Shown here piece after piece: positions 18,322-28,518 of a stretch of DNA of 64,000 nt. The notes beneath the pieces are model-generated. The model saw only the letters and a list, made by a program, of their open reading frames with translations. It did not search any database and was not told the origin of the DNA. The stretch covers positions 62,001 through 126,000 of the forward strand of contig NZ_JBPWOA010000005.1 of assembly GCF_051781005.1 (NCBI RefSeq), in the 5' to 3' direction. This DNA is from Anabaena sp051781005 (lineage in GTDB: Bacteria; Cyanobacteriota; Cyanobacteriia; Cyanobacteriales; Nostocaceae). Position 1 is the stretch's first letter; each line of letters opens with the position of its first letter. Both the position numbers and the translations under genes were made by a program.

Positions 18322-19323
18322 ATGACTAAGCCGGAACGCGTGGTACTGATTGGAGTAGCTGGAGACTCTGGATGCGGTAAATCTACGTTTTTGCGTCGAT
18401 TGATAGATTTGTTTGGTGAAGACCTGATGACAGTCATCTGTTTGGATGATTATCATTGCCTAGACCGCAAACAACGCAAAGAAACAGGGATAACGGCACT
18501 TGACCCCAGGGCTAACAATTTTGACCTCATGTATGAGCAAATTAAAGCGCTAAAAGAAGGTCAAGCAATTGATAAGCCGATTTACAACCACGAAACCGGC
18601 CTACTAGATCCAGCAGAACGGATTGAGCCAAACCACATTATAGTAGTTGAGGGGCTGCATCCTTTATATGATGAACGAGTCAGAGCCTTAATTGATTTCA
18701 GTGTTTACTTTGACATCAGCGATGAAGTTAAAATTGCCTGGAAAATTCAGCGAGATATGGCGGAACGAGGACATCGTTATGAAGATGTCTTAGCACAAAT
18801 CAACTCTCGTAAACCCGACTTTGAAAAGTTTATCGAACCACAAAGAGAATTTGCCGATGTGGTTCTGCAAGTATTACCCACAAACTTAATCAAAAACGAC
18901 ACAGAGCGCAAAGTTTTAAGGGTACGTATGCTGCAACGGGAAGGTAAAGAAGGCTTTGAGCCAACCTACCTCTTTGATGAAGGTTCAACCATTCAATGGA
19001 CTCCCTGCGGACGTAAGCTCACCTGTTCTTACCCTGGAATGCAACTATACTACGGTTCCGATGTTTACTACGGTCGTTACGTCACCGTGCTAGAAGTAGA
19101 CGGTCAATTTGACAACTTGGAAGAAGTAATTTACATCGAAACTCATTTGAGTAATACATCTACCACGTATCAAGGTGAGATGACACACTTGTTACTTCAA
19201 CACCGTGAGTATCCAGGCTCCAACAACGGTACTGGTTTATTCCAAGTGCTGACAGGGTTGAAAATGCGGGCTGCTTATGAGCGATTGACAGCTAAAGAAG
19301 CAAAGTTAGCAGTTCAAGTCTAA
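18322..19323 (+). CDS. prk: Phosphoribulokinase
   Basis: 333 residues. Phosphorylates ribulose 5-phosphate to ribulose 1,5-bisphosphate in the Calvin cycle. The P-loop is GVAGDSGCGKST (residues 11-22). Catalytic and substrate residues are in VICLDDYHCLDR and HIIVVEGLHPLYDERV. Cys18 and Cys40 correspond to the redox pair that thioredoxin controls in the family. Cys229 and Cys235 correspond to the C-terminal pair involved in the GAPDH-CP12-PRK complex. The start has a good ribosome-binding site (GAGGAG about 7 bases upstream). A terminator follows the stop codon. Confidence 0.98.
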   Translation: MTKPERVVLIGVAGDSGCGKSTFLRRLIDLFGEDLMTVICLDDYHCLDRKQRKETGITALDPRANNFDLMYEQIKALKEGQAIDKPIYNHETGLLDPAERIEPNHIIVVEGLHPLYDERVRALIDFSVYFDISDEVKIAWKIQRDMAERGHRYEDVLAQINSRKPDFEKFIEPQREFADVVLQVLPTNLIKNDTERKVLRVRMLQREGKEGFEPTYLFDEGSTIQWTPCGRKLTCSYPGMQLYYGSDVYYGRYVTVLEVDGQFDNLEEVIYIETHLSNTSTTYQGEMTHLLLQHREYPGSNNGTGLFQVLTGLKMRAAYERLTAKEAKLAVQV

Positions 19324-19346
19324 AGCAAGCAATGTTTGTGAACACA

Positions 19347-19381
19347 AAAGGGGGACATCTATGGGTGTACCCCTTTTTTTT
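19347..19381 (+). terminator. Rho-independent terminator of prk
   Basis: Stem AAGGGG-ACA / TGT-CCCCTT with one mismatch, immediately followed by a run of eight or nine T residues, 24 bp after the prk stop. Confidence 0.9.
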
Positions 19382-19539
19382 GTATATGTAAAATCAATCT
19401 CATGTTTGGCAGCTTTCTACTAACCCATTTTTTTTGTAAATGTGTAAATCTTGTTATGATTTCATAAATTAGTATGAGTAACTGAACTAAATACTCTTTT
19501 TTTAGTCAGTGATCAAAATTCTTCAAGGAGGAATTTCCA

Positions 19540-20814
19540 TTGTCTCGTCGCTATTTATTTACCTCTGAGTCCGTTACTGAAGGTCATCCAGATAAAATCT
19601 GTGATCAAATTTCAGATACCATTCTCGATGCTCTACTGACACAAGACCCGACTAGCCGGGTCGCGGCTGAAGTAGTAGTTAATACTGGATTAGTGCTAAT
19701 TACTGGTGAAATTACTACCAAAGCCAATGTGAATTTTGTCAATTTGGCACGGAAGAAAATTGCTGAAATTGGCTATACTGATTCAATTAACGGCTTTTCT
19801 GCTGATAGCGCAAGTGTCTTAGTAGCTTTGGATGAACAATCACCTGATATTGCTCAAGGTGTAAATACTGCCCAAGAAACTCGCGCTGAGGATAGTGAAG
19901 AACTATTTGATCAAATTGGTGCTGGTGATCAAGGTATCATGTTCGGTTTTGCTTGCAACGAAACACCAGAACTGATGCCTTTGCCTATTAGTTTAGCTCA
20001 CCGCATTGCCCGAAGACTGGCAGCAGTAAGGAAAACAGGTGATTTAGCTTACCTGCGTCCTGATGGAAAAACCCAAGTCACCGTCGTCTATGAAGATGGC
20101 AAACCAGTAGGTATCGACACAATTTTAATTTCCACCCAGCATACACCTAATATTGGGGATATTACTGATGATGCTGCGGTGCAAGCTAAGATTAAAGAAG
20201 ACTTGTGGGATGCAGTGGTAGTACCTGTTTTTGGCGATATTGAGATTAAGCCAAATCAGGATACACGCTTTTTAGTTAATCCTACTGGTAAGTTTGTTAT
20301 TGGTGGACCTCAAGGCGACTCTGGTCTAACTGGACGGAAAATTATTGTCGATACCTATGGTGGTTATTCACGACATGGTGGTGGTGCTTTTTCTGGTAAA
20401 GACCCCACGAAAGTAGACCGTTCTGCTGCTTATGCTGCTCGTTATGCGGCAAAAAATATTGTGGCAGCTGGGTTAGCGGAAAAATGTGAAGTCCAGTTAA
20501 GTTATGCCATTGGTGTAGCCCGACCGGTCAGCATTTTTGTGGATACCTTTGGAACTGGTAAAGTGGATGACGAAATTTTACTGGAATTAGTCAAAGACAA
20601 CTTTGAACTGCGTCCAGCAGGAATTATCCACACTTTCAATTTACGCAACCTACCAAGTGAACGAGGCGGACGTTTTTATCAGGACATCGCGGCTTACGGT
20701 CACTTGGGACGTAGTGATTTAGATTTACCTTGGGAACGTACCGACAAGGTAGATGTGTTGAAAAAAGCTGCTAATAAGTCTCTTTCAGAAGTTGTTGCTC
20801 AGGCATTAAGTTAA
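19540..20814 (+). CDS. metK: S-adenosylmethionine synthase
   Basis: 424 residues beginning SRRYLFTSESVTEGHPDKIC after a TTG start. The TTG at 19540 is supported by AAGGAGG eight bases upstream and by the protein N-terminus matching the family. Signatures seen are GAGDQGIMFGFA (residues about 127-138), the glycine-rich loop GGGAFSGKDPTKVDRSAAY and the VQLSYAIGVARP region. Makes S-adenosylmethionine from methionine and ATP. It is likely monocistronic, with a terminator after prk upstream and its own hairpin downstream. Confidence 0.98.
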   Translation: MSRRYLFTSESVTEGHPDKICDQISDTILDALLTQDPTSRVAAEVVVNTGLVLITGEITTKANVNFVNLARKKIAEIGYTDSINGFSADSASVLVALDEQSPDIAQGVNTAQETRAEDSEELFDQIGAGDQGIMFGFACNETPELMPLPISLAHRIARRLAAVRKTGDLAYLRPDGKTQVTVVYEDGKPVGIDTILISTQHTPNIGDITDDAAVQAKIKEDLWDAVVVPVFGDIEIKPNQDTRFLVNPTGKFVIGGPQGDSGLTGRKIIVDTYGGYSRHGGGAFSGKDPTKVDRSAAYAARYAAKNIVAAGLAEKCEVQLSYAIGVARPVSIFVDTFGTGKVDDEILLELVKDNFELRPAGIIHTFNLRNLPSERGGRFYQDIAAYGHLGRSDLDLPWERTDKVDVLKKAANKSLSEVVAQALS

Positions 20815-20849
20815 AATCGGGTGATTTGAGATTACAACTAAAACCAAAA

Positions 20850-20884
20850 AACCTCTGCTTTTGTAACTATCAAGCAGAGGTTTT
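20850..20884. terminator. Terminator hairpin downstream of metK (possibly bidirectional)
   Basis: AACCTCTGCTT / AAGCAGAGGTT stem of 11 bp with a 12-base loop, followed by TTTTAT and preceded by AAAAA. It can therefore serve metK and, less well, the convergent pentapeptide gene. Confidence 0.88.
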
Positions 20885-20948
20885 ATATGTGATTATTGCT
20901 TTTTTAAGTACTAGTCACCCCTAAAATATCAAGGAGTTCAACCTAAAC

Positions 20949-21404
20949 TTAATCCCAATCAGGTATTTCTGCGTCTTCACCACCAATACCGATACCAGTG
21001 TTATATATTTCCGCATCAGTAATAGTTAAGTCATTCATTGATGCTTGATACACGTTGGAATCGTTAATAGTCGCACTGGTGAGGTTTGCACCATTGAGAT
21101 TGGCTTGCTTCAAATTCACGTTCGTGACAAAAGCTGATGTTAAATTAGCACCTGCCAAGTTTGCTCCAGTTAGGTCAGCACCTTCAAGGTTAGCATCTTT
21201 CAGGTTAGCTCCTTGGAGATTTGCTCCTCGTAAGTCTGCACCAATTAAATGAGTACCACTGAGGTTAACTCCTGATAGCTGACAATTTCTACATTCCCCA
21301 GTTGACAATAGCTTTTGTAGGTCTTGTGTATTCCCAGCTTGAACTGAGTTAGCTAAAAATAGGGGAGTGACTAAGGCTATAACTGCTAATAGCTGACGTT
21401 TCAT
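20949..21404 (-). CDS. Secreted pentapeptide-repeat protein
   Basis: 151 residues. A signal peptide (MKRQLLAVIALVTPLFLANSV) with an AxA-type site (VQAG) sends it to the periplasm or thylakoid lumen. Residues about 40-125 are A(D/N)LxG pentapeptide repeats such as GADLRGANLQGANLKDANL, which build a right-handed quadrilateral beta-helix. Two cysteines (ECRNCQ) precede the repeats. A short acidic tail ends EIPDWD. No enzymatic residues are expected; such proteins act as scaffolds, and the partner is unknown. Confidence 0.9.
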   Translation of the reverse strand: MKRQLLAVIALVTPLFLANSVQAGNTQDLQKLLSTGECRNCQLSGVNLSGTHLIGADLRGANLQGANLKDANLEGADLTGANLAGANLTSAFVTNVNLKQANLNGANLTSATINDSNVYQASMNDLTITDAEIYNTGIGIGGEDAEIPDWD

Positions 21405-21696
21405 AAAATTTCCCCCTTAATAATGGAGTAGCGTCCGTTCTTTCCCTCACGACTCCATTATCTCACTAAATGGCTAGAATATGTTGATTTACCTCACAAG
21501 CTAGATGTGATGTTTTAGCAATTGGCTAGTCAGGCTATAACTATTACTAGCGTTAGGTTTGAACTATGTCTGGGTACTGAAATTAGGTAAATTAATTCTG
21601 TTAAATTTAGTGTTAAATATTTTTAAGTTGCATCATACAGCATAGTTTGGCTTGAGTAGTAAATGAGTATTTTATCCTAGTAAAAAGCTTATAGAT

Positions 21697-22578
21697 TTAA
21701 GAGATGGGACTGTTTTTTTGGAGGAGAAATTCTTGCATATACTTTGTAACTAATTCTGGCTGTTCTTGCTGAACCCAATGACCAGAATTAGGAATATATT
21801 TGATTTGTAAATTCCTGACATATTCTTGAGTGCCATAGGTGAGTTCTTTACCCAGTGCAGTGTCGTGTTCTCCCCAAATCATCAAGGTGGGAACTTCGAG
21901 AATACTCCAATTTTTGTTGAGGAGGCGCTGTTGAAAAATATTGCGATAATAGTTCAACATAGCTGTGAGTGCGCCACGTTTAGCGGCAGCATCTTTGTAT
22001 GCTTCAATATCTGCTGTGGTGAAGGCGTTTTTATTGAAGGCTGTACCTTGAATGGCTTTGGCTATGGCTTCATAGTCTGAGGCTTGGAGGAGTAGTTCGG
22101 GAATAAAAGGGAATTGAAATAGGAAAATGTAGTAGCTGCGTAACAGTTGCTGGGGAGTGGTTAAGCCTTGAGAAAATTTGGCGGGATGGGGGAGGTTGAG
22201 TATAATTAGTTTTTCTACCATATCTGGGTGAGCATAGGCAAAATTCCAAGCGATCGCACCACCCCAATCATGACCAACTAAAACACAACTTTCGTATCCT
22301 AATCCCCGCACTACTCCCTCAACATCTTTAACAAATTCATCCATAACATAAGCCGATTGTGCTTGGGGTTTATCGCTATCGTTATAGCCACGTAAATCAA
22401 CAGCAACAACCTTAAAATTTTGAGAAAATTCAGGAATTTGATGTCGCCAAGAATACCAAAATTCAGGAAAACCATGCAGCATTAACATTAAAGGGCCTTC
22501 CCCTTCGGTGACATAGTGCAGTTTAATATCGTTGGTAGTTATATAAGCGTGTATCCAAGAATCTTCGATAATAGACAT
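21697..22578 (-). CDS. Alpha/beta hydrolase, epoxide/haloalkane hydrolase-like
   Basis: About 293 residues from the preferred ATG at 22578 (MSIIEDSWIHAYITTNDIKL); an upstream start at 22617 adds 13 unconserved residues. The pattern is that of soluble epoxide hydrolases: LHGFPEFWYSWRHQ (oxyanion HGFP), VDLRGYNDSDKP, nucleophile elbow VGHDWGGAIAW with Asp as nucleophile, and a late MIWGEHD acid and SGHWVQQEQP His. A cap region with YYIFLFQFPF and a Tyr-bearing segment fits epoxide hydrolases better than haloalkane dehalogenases. Physiological substrate unknown. Confidence 0.85.
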   Translation of the reverse strand: MSIIEDSWIHAYITTNDIKLHYVTEGEGPLMLMLHGFPEFWYSWRHQIPEFSQNFKVVAVDLRGYNDSDKPQAQSAYVMDEFVKDVEGVVRGLGYESCVLVGHDWGGAIAWNFAYAHPDMVEKLIILNLPHPAKFSQGLTTPQQLLRSYYIFLFQFPFIPELLLQASDYEAIAKAIQGTAFNKNAFTTADIEAYKDAAAKRGALTAMLNYYRNIFQQRLLNKNWSILEVPTLMIWGEHDTALGKELTYGTQEYVRNLQIKYIPNSGHWVQQEQPELVTKYMQEFLLQKNSPIS

Positions 22579-22672
22579 AGAATTAAATTTGGTTAAAATT
22601 ATTGAAATTGTTACCAAAAGCGATCATACAAAGTATTCTTCAGGAACACATCTACTAAAAGTCAGGGTGTAA

Positions 22673-23833
22673 ATGAGTCAAGTAGAAATACGGGGTGTCT
22701 GGTTAAGCACAACTGATAGTCAGGTTTTCAAATCCAGACAAAGCATTGCTGAAGCGATGGAATTCCTAGCTGAAACGGGATTTAATGTCGTGTTTCCCGT
22801 TGTTTGGCATAAAGGTGTCACCCTGTATCCTAGTCCTACAATGTGGAAAATGTTTGGTATAGAAATTGACTCAAATTTTCTAGGTCGTGATCCTTTAATG
22901 GAAGTAGTGGAAGAAGCACGACGAGTGGGTTTAAAAGTCATACCCTGGTTTGAATATGGTTTTGCCAGTTCTTACAATTCAAATGGTGGGATGTTATTAA
23001 AGCAAAAACCTGAATGGGGAGCCTATGATTACCAAGGTAATTTATTGCAAAAGAATGGGTTTGAATGGTTGAATGCTTTTGATTTTCAAGTGCAAGAATT
23101 TTTGTTAAATCTAGTTTTAGAAGTCGTAAAAAATTATGACGTTGATGGTATCCAAGGAGATGATCGTTTCCCAGCTTTACCATCTGAAGGAGGTTATGAT
23201 CAAGGAACTGTAAACCGCTACCGCCAACAATTTCAAAAAAATCCACCACGGAACCACAAGGATAAACATTGGTTACAGTGGCGGGCAAATATTTTAACTG
23301 ATGTTTTGGCACTGCTTTATCAGGAAGTGAAAGCGATAAATCCTGATTTATTAGTGTCAATGGCTCCTAATATTTATGATTGGGGATTGCAGGAATATTT
23401 GCAAGATTCACCAACTTGGTTAAAGCGAGGAATTGTTGATATTATTCATCCTCAAATTTATCGTCGTGATTTTCTCAGTTATAAATGTATTATTGACAGG
23501 TTAGTAAATGAGCAGTTTACAGATGCAATGTTACCAAAACTCGCGCCAGGAATTTTAATCAAATTAGGAAAATATTGCATTAGTCCAGATTACTTTTTAC
23601 AGGTGATTGAATATCATCGTCAATTGGGAATTAATGGGGAAGTATGCTTTTTTTATGAAGGTTTGCGAGAAAATAATAATCAGTTAGCGAAAGTATTAAA
23701 AAAGGGACCCTATGCTCAGTCGGCTTCGTTTCCCAAATTGGCAGATTTACAGAGTTTTGGTATGATTCATAGCAGGTCTACTTCTATTTTGCAGAGATTA
23801 GAAAAACGGTTGAGAAAATTTTTTAAGGTATAA
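22673..23833 (+). CDS. GHL10-type glycoside hydrolase-like protein
   Basis: 386 residues of the GHL10/DUF187 (alpha/beta-barrel) family: EIRGVWLSTTDSQVF at the start, EARRVGLKVIPWFEYGFA, VVKNYDVDGIQGDDRFP and MAPNIYDWGLQEYLQ. Asp in DGIQGDDRF and Glu in WFEYGF are candidate catalytic acids. Unlike the paralogue at 34.5 kb, no signal peptide is visible. The substrate is unknown; cell-wall or exopolysaccharide glycans are plausible. Five bases separate it from the DUF2358 gene, suggesting an operon. Confidence 0.85.
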   Translation: MSQVEIRGVWLSTTDSQVFKSRQSIAEAMEFLAETGFNVVFPVVWHKGVTLYPSPTMWKMFGIEIDSNFLGRDPLMEVVEEARRVGLKVIPWFEYGFASSYNSNGGMLLKQKPEWGAYDYQGNLLQKNGFEWLNAFDFQVQEFLLNLVLEVVKNYDVDGIQGDDRFPALPSEGGYDQGTVNRYRQQFQKNPPRNHKDKHWLQWRANILTDVLALLYQEVKAINPDLLVSMAPNIYDWGLQEYLQDSPTWLKRGIVDIIHPQIYRRDFLSYKCIIDRLVNEQFTDAMLPKLAPGILIKLGKYCISPDYFLQVIEYHRQLGINGEVCFFYEGLRENNNQLAKVLKKGPYAQSASFPKLADLQSFGMIHSRSTSILQRLEKRLRKFFKV

Positions 23834-23838
23834 AATCA

Positions 23839-24258
23839 GTGGTGAAATTCCAAATAGAACAGATTATTGAAATTCTCCAACAGGATTTACCGACATTGTT
23901 TGAGAAAGATATTTCTTATGATATTTATACACAGGATATCTTTTTTCGTGACCCGGTAAATAAATTTAAGGGTAAATTGAATTATCGGATTATTTTTTGG
24001 ACTTTGCGGTTTCACGCTCAGTTATTTTTTACAGAAATTGCTTTTGATTTACATGATGTGTCTGAATCGGAGTCGAACACTATTTTAGCTAAGTGGACTG
24101 TGCGGGGTGTGTTACGTGTTCCTTGGCAAGCGCGGTTATTTTTTAATGGTTATTCGACTTATAAGTTGAATAATAAGGGTTTGATTTATGAGCATATTGA
24201 TACTTGGGATAGGAAACCGGGGGAGATTTTAAAGCAGTTTTGGCAGCAGGGTGTATAG
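23839..24258 (+). CDS. DUF2358-family protein
   Basis: 139 residues with a GTG start (two consecutive GTG codons at 23839 and 23842). IIEILQQDLPTLFEKDISYD, YTQDIFFRDPVNKFKG and the closing DTWDRKPGEILKQFW follow the DUF2358 pattern seen in cyanobacteria and plastid-bearing plants, an NTF2/SnoaL-like cone fold. It has no membrane segment and no assigned biochemical function. It is probably co-transcribed with the preceding GHL10 gene. Confidence 0.8.
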   Translation: MVKFQIEQIIEILQQDLPTLFEKDISYDIYTQDIFFRDPVNKFKGKLNYRIIFWTLRFHAQLFFTEIAFDLHDVSESESNTILAKWTVRGVLRVPWQARLFFNGYSTYKLNNKGLIYEHIDTWDRKPGEILKQFWQQGV

Positions 24259-24448
24259 TGATGAAAATGCAAGAGCGTAAATCGCTCTTATTCCCCTGTT
24301 TTCTCTGTGGTTCGGTAAAAAAGCGATATCGGAAACTACCAAAGTGCGATCGCATAGTTTTATGATCATCAATTATGTGACCTTGATATTACTATGATAT
24401 ATTTTTTACAACACAGAGGAATTTCTCCCTGTTCCTCCGCATTTAAAT

Positions 24449-26263
24449 TTAACTTCTCTGCCAAATTTTAATTGTCTTATCCAAACTCCCACTGACCAAC
24501 ATTTCTCCAGAAGCTGTGAAAGTCAAAGCTGTAACTGTATTAGCGTGACCAATAAACGTACCTAATAATTCACCCGTTTCTAAATGCCACAATTTGATAG
24601 TTTTATCAGCGCTACCACTAGCTATAATTTGTTCATTGGGACTGAGGGCTACAGCATACACACCATCTCTATGACTTTTGAGAGTGTGAATTAATTTCCC
24701 AGTCTCCAAATTCCAAACCTTGATAGTTTTATCGCGACTACCACTCACCAAAAATTTAGCATCAGCACTAATTGCTAAAGAACTCACAATGTGAGAATGA
24801 CCCATCAGAATATGTAGAGGTTGTGTATCCTCAACATTTTTATTACTACCTGTAGAAGATGTATGCCAAATTTTAATTTTACGGTAACTACCTGTAATCA
24901 AAATTTGCCCATCTTGACTTAACACCATTGAATGAGCAGCTGTATCATCTAAAGATAGAGATTTTTTAACCTGGCGATGACACAAATCCCAAAATAAGAT
25001 TCTTCTGTCATCGCCACCAGTTGCTATCATATTGCCATCAGGAGTAAAAGCAACACAACGCACACTCCCATTATGTTTATGCAAAATATCAATTAAATCT
25101 AGTGCGCCGGTATGCCAAATTTTAATTGTAGAATCTGCACCTACACTAATTAAAGTTTGTCCATCTGCACTAAAAGTCAAGGAATTTACTTCACCTACTA
25201 ACCCCGATATTACCCAAGGATATTCTGACAAAGTTTCTATTAATTCACCCTTGGTTAGATCCCATAATTTCGTTTCTCCCCGACTACCACTAGCTAATAT
25301 GGGTACAGTTTTACCATACTGATATCCAGAACTTTCTATTGGCACAGTTTTAACAGTATAAGCTAGGCAGTTAATACCTCTAGTGTGTCCTTTCAAAGTC
25401 TGCCAAAATTCCCACTCACCAATAATACTCTTTTGCGGATGGTCTGATGGTAAAGTTTGAATAGTCTCTGATATTATGATCTCATCTGCTATAGGCAGAT
25501 CATTTTTTTTACCATTGAGCGATTCTAAATACCAATTTAATCCTCCTGCATATAATAAATTGCTAGGAGTTATAGACAGTTTTGGTTCAGTAAATTTTAG
25601 TTGATGTGCTGGTAAAAAACCAGCCATGACTGTTTGCTTTTCGTAGCCTAATTTAGTCGTTGCTGGATACAACAAACACAGAAAAATTAAAACTTGGTAA
25701 TTTTTTACATCTTCTTGAGTGACTGACCAGCGAATTTTATCTTTTTTAATTCCGTTGAAACTTTCTCCATCTGCTACGTGAACTTGAATACTAATTTTGG
25801 GGTTATTAGTTAACCAATAAGTAAATTTACTTTCACCACGTAAATTTCCTTCATCATCTAAGACCATATTTTTTAAAGTGTCTTGTGGCACTTTTTTAAC
25901 CAATTTACCTAACCTTTCTGTCATCAATTGATCGACAATTTGTTCTCGAACCAGATAATCCTCTGCTTGCAGTTGAAAATATTTAGGAAAGGGAATTATC
26001 CAGTCTGGTGGTTCAGGATATTCTGGTGGTATTGGTGGCGGATTTTTAGCGAGAATTTCTGCTTGTTGGCGCGAACATTCTACTATTTTTGCCAATGGCT
26101 CACCGCAAAATGCTACAATTTCACTATGACAACCTTTTACTTGACCTTCTAGAAGAGAAAGATCAGCAGTTTTAGGTTTTTTCACACGTTGTAAAAAGTC
26201 AGTTTGTTGAGCTTTGAGTAAGCTAATCCAATCCATCTGCATGATAGCGGCACAGTATTGCAT
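24449..26263 (-). CDS. WD40-repeat protein with a novel N-terminal half
   Basis: 604 residues. The C-terminal part (about 285-604) has seven WD40 units, enough for one beta-propeller. Clear ones end in TIKIWHTG, RILFWDLC, TIKVWNLET, TIKLWHLET and TIKIWQRS. The first unit is interrupted by VPIESSGYQYGKTVPIL. The N-terminal 280 residues contain a proline-rich stretch (NPPPIPPEYPEPPDWIIPFP) and a domain I do not recognise. There is no kinase, NACHT or caspase domain. It is probably a scaffold. Three in-frame ATGs (26263, 26242 and 26236) could be the start. Confidence 0.85.
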   Translation of the reverse strand: MQYCAAIMQMDWISLLKAQQTDFLQRVKKPKTADLSLLEGQVKGCHSEIVAFCGEPLAKIVECSRQQAEILAKNPPPIPPEYPEPPDWIIPFPKYFQLQAEDYLVREQIVDQLMTERLGKLVKKVPQDTLKNMVLDDEGNLRGESKFTYWLTNNPKISIQVHVADGESFNGIKKDKIRWSVTQEDVKNYQVLIFLCLLYPATTKLGYEKQTVMAGFLPAHQLKFTEPKLSITPSNLLYAGGLNWYLESLNGKKNDLPIADEIIISETIQTLPSDHPQKSIIGEWEFWQTLKGHTRGINCLAYTVKTVPIESSGYQYGKTVPILASGSRGETKLWDLTKGELIETLSEYPWVISGLVGEVNSLTFSADGQTLISVGADSTIKIWHTGALDLIDILHKHNGSVRCVAFTPDGNMIATGGDDRRILFWDLCHRQVKKSLSLDDTAAHSMVLSQDGQILITGSYRKIKIWHTSSTGSNKNVEDTQPLHILMGHSHIVSSLAISADAKFLVSGSRDKTIKVWNLETGKLIHTLKSHRDGVYAVALSPNEQIIASGSADKTIKLWHLETGELLGTFIGHANTVTALTFTASGEMLVSGSLDKTIKIWQRS

Positions 26264-26943
26264 ACTTAAGGTAAATTATACTAAGGCAATTAGTTGGTTT
26301 TATAACTTTTACTTAAATAAAAATCCAGTAATTATCACGGTTTTATAGAACACAAATATAAGTTTGTGTTAATGGTAAAGAGACATCTGAATATTCATCA
26401 GATATTTCTAAAATTTTCCTAGGGATATTTAGATGGTTTCCATAGATTCTAACTAACTTGGAAAACAAGTTACTGTTTCTAGAGAAACAGTTATGGCAAC
26501 AAGAGAGGTGTATGTCAGTAAATTCAAATTTTTGATTAGAGAACTCCACAAAAAGAAATGCCCAATGTCATTCTGTTCACGAAGTGTGGCGTATGACTCC
26601 TACGTCGTCACGCAAGCTATAGCTATACGAAACGAAGTGTAGTGAAGAATCCTCCGAGATGCTTTGCTACACTCAGCATGACAAAACAGGATCATTTATT
26701 TTGTGGCTTACTCTTAGATAATTTTAAAAATTATGCAAAGCAATATATATTAATTATTTGTGTAACTAACGCATCTATCTAGAAAAATATTTATGTTAAA
26801 CACGTCTTACATTAGGGGTCTTAAACCCTTTCAGTTACCAAAAAGTCCTTCATTCCGTGAAATCCTTAAATCTGTTAAATCAGTGATAAAAAAGGGCAGG
26901 TATTAAACCCACCCTCAATATAAATTGTAGTTGTAATTACGAA
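26264..26943. other. Intergenic region with a palindromic repeat
   Basis: About 680 bp between the WD40 gene and the 3' end of ndhD1. It contains the repeat at 26566-26683. A 68-codon frame at 26343-26549 (minus) has no recognisable product and is not called. Confidence 0.5.
26566..26683. repeat. 118-bp interspersed repeat related to the MITE core at 704-823
   Basis: Bounded by TGTCATTCTG and CAGCATGACA (imperfect inverted ends). It shares GTGAAGAATC and CCGAGAT internal words with the element inside the Rpn pseudogene. It has no coding capacity. Confidence 0.75.
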
Positions 26944-28518
26944 TCAATTACCAATTACTGGCGCACTCAAAGAGACGGTTTCTACTGCTTTTCCAGCCGT
27001 CAAAGTGGGTACAGAATCACGCAATCTTGCTGTCAATTGTACAGTTGTAGCGTCGTACATTTGTGTTAGCAACTTGGGATAAAAACCAATCCCGATAATT
27101 GGTATCAACAAACAAGCGATGATGAATACTTCACGGGGTTCGGCATCGATCAACGCTTGGTGAGAAACTAATTCTTCGTTTTCTTGACCATAGAAAATTT
27201 CTCGCAACATTGATAACAGATAAATTGGCGTTAAAATTACACCAACTGCCATCAAGAAAATAACGATAACTTTGAATGTCGGGTTATAAGCATCGCTAGT
27301 AGCAAAACCAACAAATATCATTAATTCTGCTACAAAGCCACTCATTCCTGGCAATGCTAAAGATGCCATTGAACAAGTTGTAAACATGGCAAAAATCTTC
27401 CGCATTCTTTTACCAACACCACCCATTTCATCTAGCATTAGGGTGTGTGTGCGGTCGTAAGTTGCACCGACTAAGAAGAACAAACTTGCCCCAATTAATC
27501 CGTGGGAAACCATTTGTAAAACTGCCCCACTTAAACCTAAATCGGTGAAGGAGGCAATACCAATGAGAACAAATCCCATGTGGGAAATTGAAGAATAGGC
27601 GATTTTCCGCTTGAGGTTACGCTGGGCAAAGGATGTTAAGGCAGCGTAGATGATATTTACTACCCCCAAAACCACTAACACTGGTGCAACGTAAGCGTGG
27701 GCATCGGGGAGCATTTGGGCATTCATGCGAATTAAGGCATAACCACCCATTTTTAGCAAAATACCTGCTAGTAACATATGCACGGGCGCTGTAGCTTCAC
27801 CGTGGGCATCTGGTAGCCAGGTATGGAGGGGTATGATAGGCAACTTGACAGCGTAGGCAATCAGGAAGCCAGCGTAGAGTAAAAGTTGTAAATTGAGGCC
27901 GTAGTCTTTGAGGGCGAGCGATCGCATATCGAAAGTCACTGTATCGCCATAAAATCCCATTGTCAAGGAAGACAGCAGAATAAATAGCGACCCGCCAGCA
28001 GTGTATAAAATAAACTTGGTCGCTGCATATTGGCGCTTTTTACCTCCCCAAATCGACAGCAGGAAGTATATCGGCACAAGTTCCAATTCCCACACCAGGA
28101 AAAATAGCAGCATATCCTGGACAGCGAATACAGCAATTTGACCGCCATACATGGCCAGAATCAAGAAGAAAAATAATTTCGGCTTGAAGGTGACAGGCCA
28201 AGCTGCTAAAACTGCCAAGGTGGTAATGAATCCAGTCAACAGAATTAGGGGCATAGACAAGCCATCTGCCCCTACTGACCAGTTCAAACCTAGCTGTGGA
28301 ACCCAGGGGTAACTCTCCACCAGTTGCAAATCGGGATTGGAGAAATCGTACCCAGTACAAAAAGCGTAAACAATCAGTGCGAAATCTATCAGCCCGACAA
28401 TCAGGGAATACCAGCGCACTGTTTTGCCGTCTTTATCTGGGATGATAGGAAGTAGTAGTGACGCGGCTATTGGGAACAAAATAATCGTCGTCAGCCACGG
28501 AAAATTAGCTATATTCAT
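26944..28518 (-). CDS. ndhD1: NAD(P)H-quinone oxidoreductase (NDH-1) chain 4, NdhD1 type
   Basis: 524 residues from the ATG at 28518. A multi-helix (about 14 TM) antiporter-like subunit of the photosynthetic NDH-1 complex in the thylakoid membrane, which pumps protons during respiration and cyclic electron flow. Diagnostic stretches are LLFFLVWELELVPIYFLLS (with the key Glu), KLPIIPLHTWLPDAHGEA and RKIAYSSISHMGFVLIG. It resembles NdhD1 rather than the CO2-uptake NdhD3/D4 forms, judged by overall sequence from memory. Its usual partner ndhF1 is 27 kb away on the other strand. Confidence 0.93.
   Translation of the reverse strand: MNIANFPWLTTIILFPIAASLLLPIIPDKDGKTVRWYSLIVGLIDFALIVYAFCTGYDFSNPDLQLVESYPWVPQLGLNWSVGADGLSMPLILLTGFITTLAVLAAWPVTFKPKLFFFLILAMYGGQIAVFAVQDMLLFFLVWELELVPIYFLLSIWGGKKRQYAATKFILYTAGGSLFILLSSLTMGFYGDTVTFDMRSLALKDYGLNLQLLLYAGFLIAYAVKLPIIPLHTWLPDAHGEATAPVHMLLAGILLKMGGYALIRMNAQMLPDAHAYVAPVLVVLGVVNIIYAALTSFAQRNLKRKIAYSSISHMGFVLIGIASFTDLGLSGAVLQMVSHGLIGASLFFLVGATYDRTHTLMLDEMGGVGKRMRKIFAMFTTCSMASLALPGMSGFVAELMIFVGFATSDAYNPTFKVIVIFLMAVGVILTPIYLLSMLREIFYGQENEELVSHQALIDAEPREVFIIACLLIPIIGIGFYPKLLTQMYDATTVQLTARLRDSVPTLTAGKAVETVSLSAPVIGN

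Noticed and set aside
26343..26549. 68-codon open frame on the minus strand
   Set aside because: No family resemblance and no start signal; probably chance.
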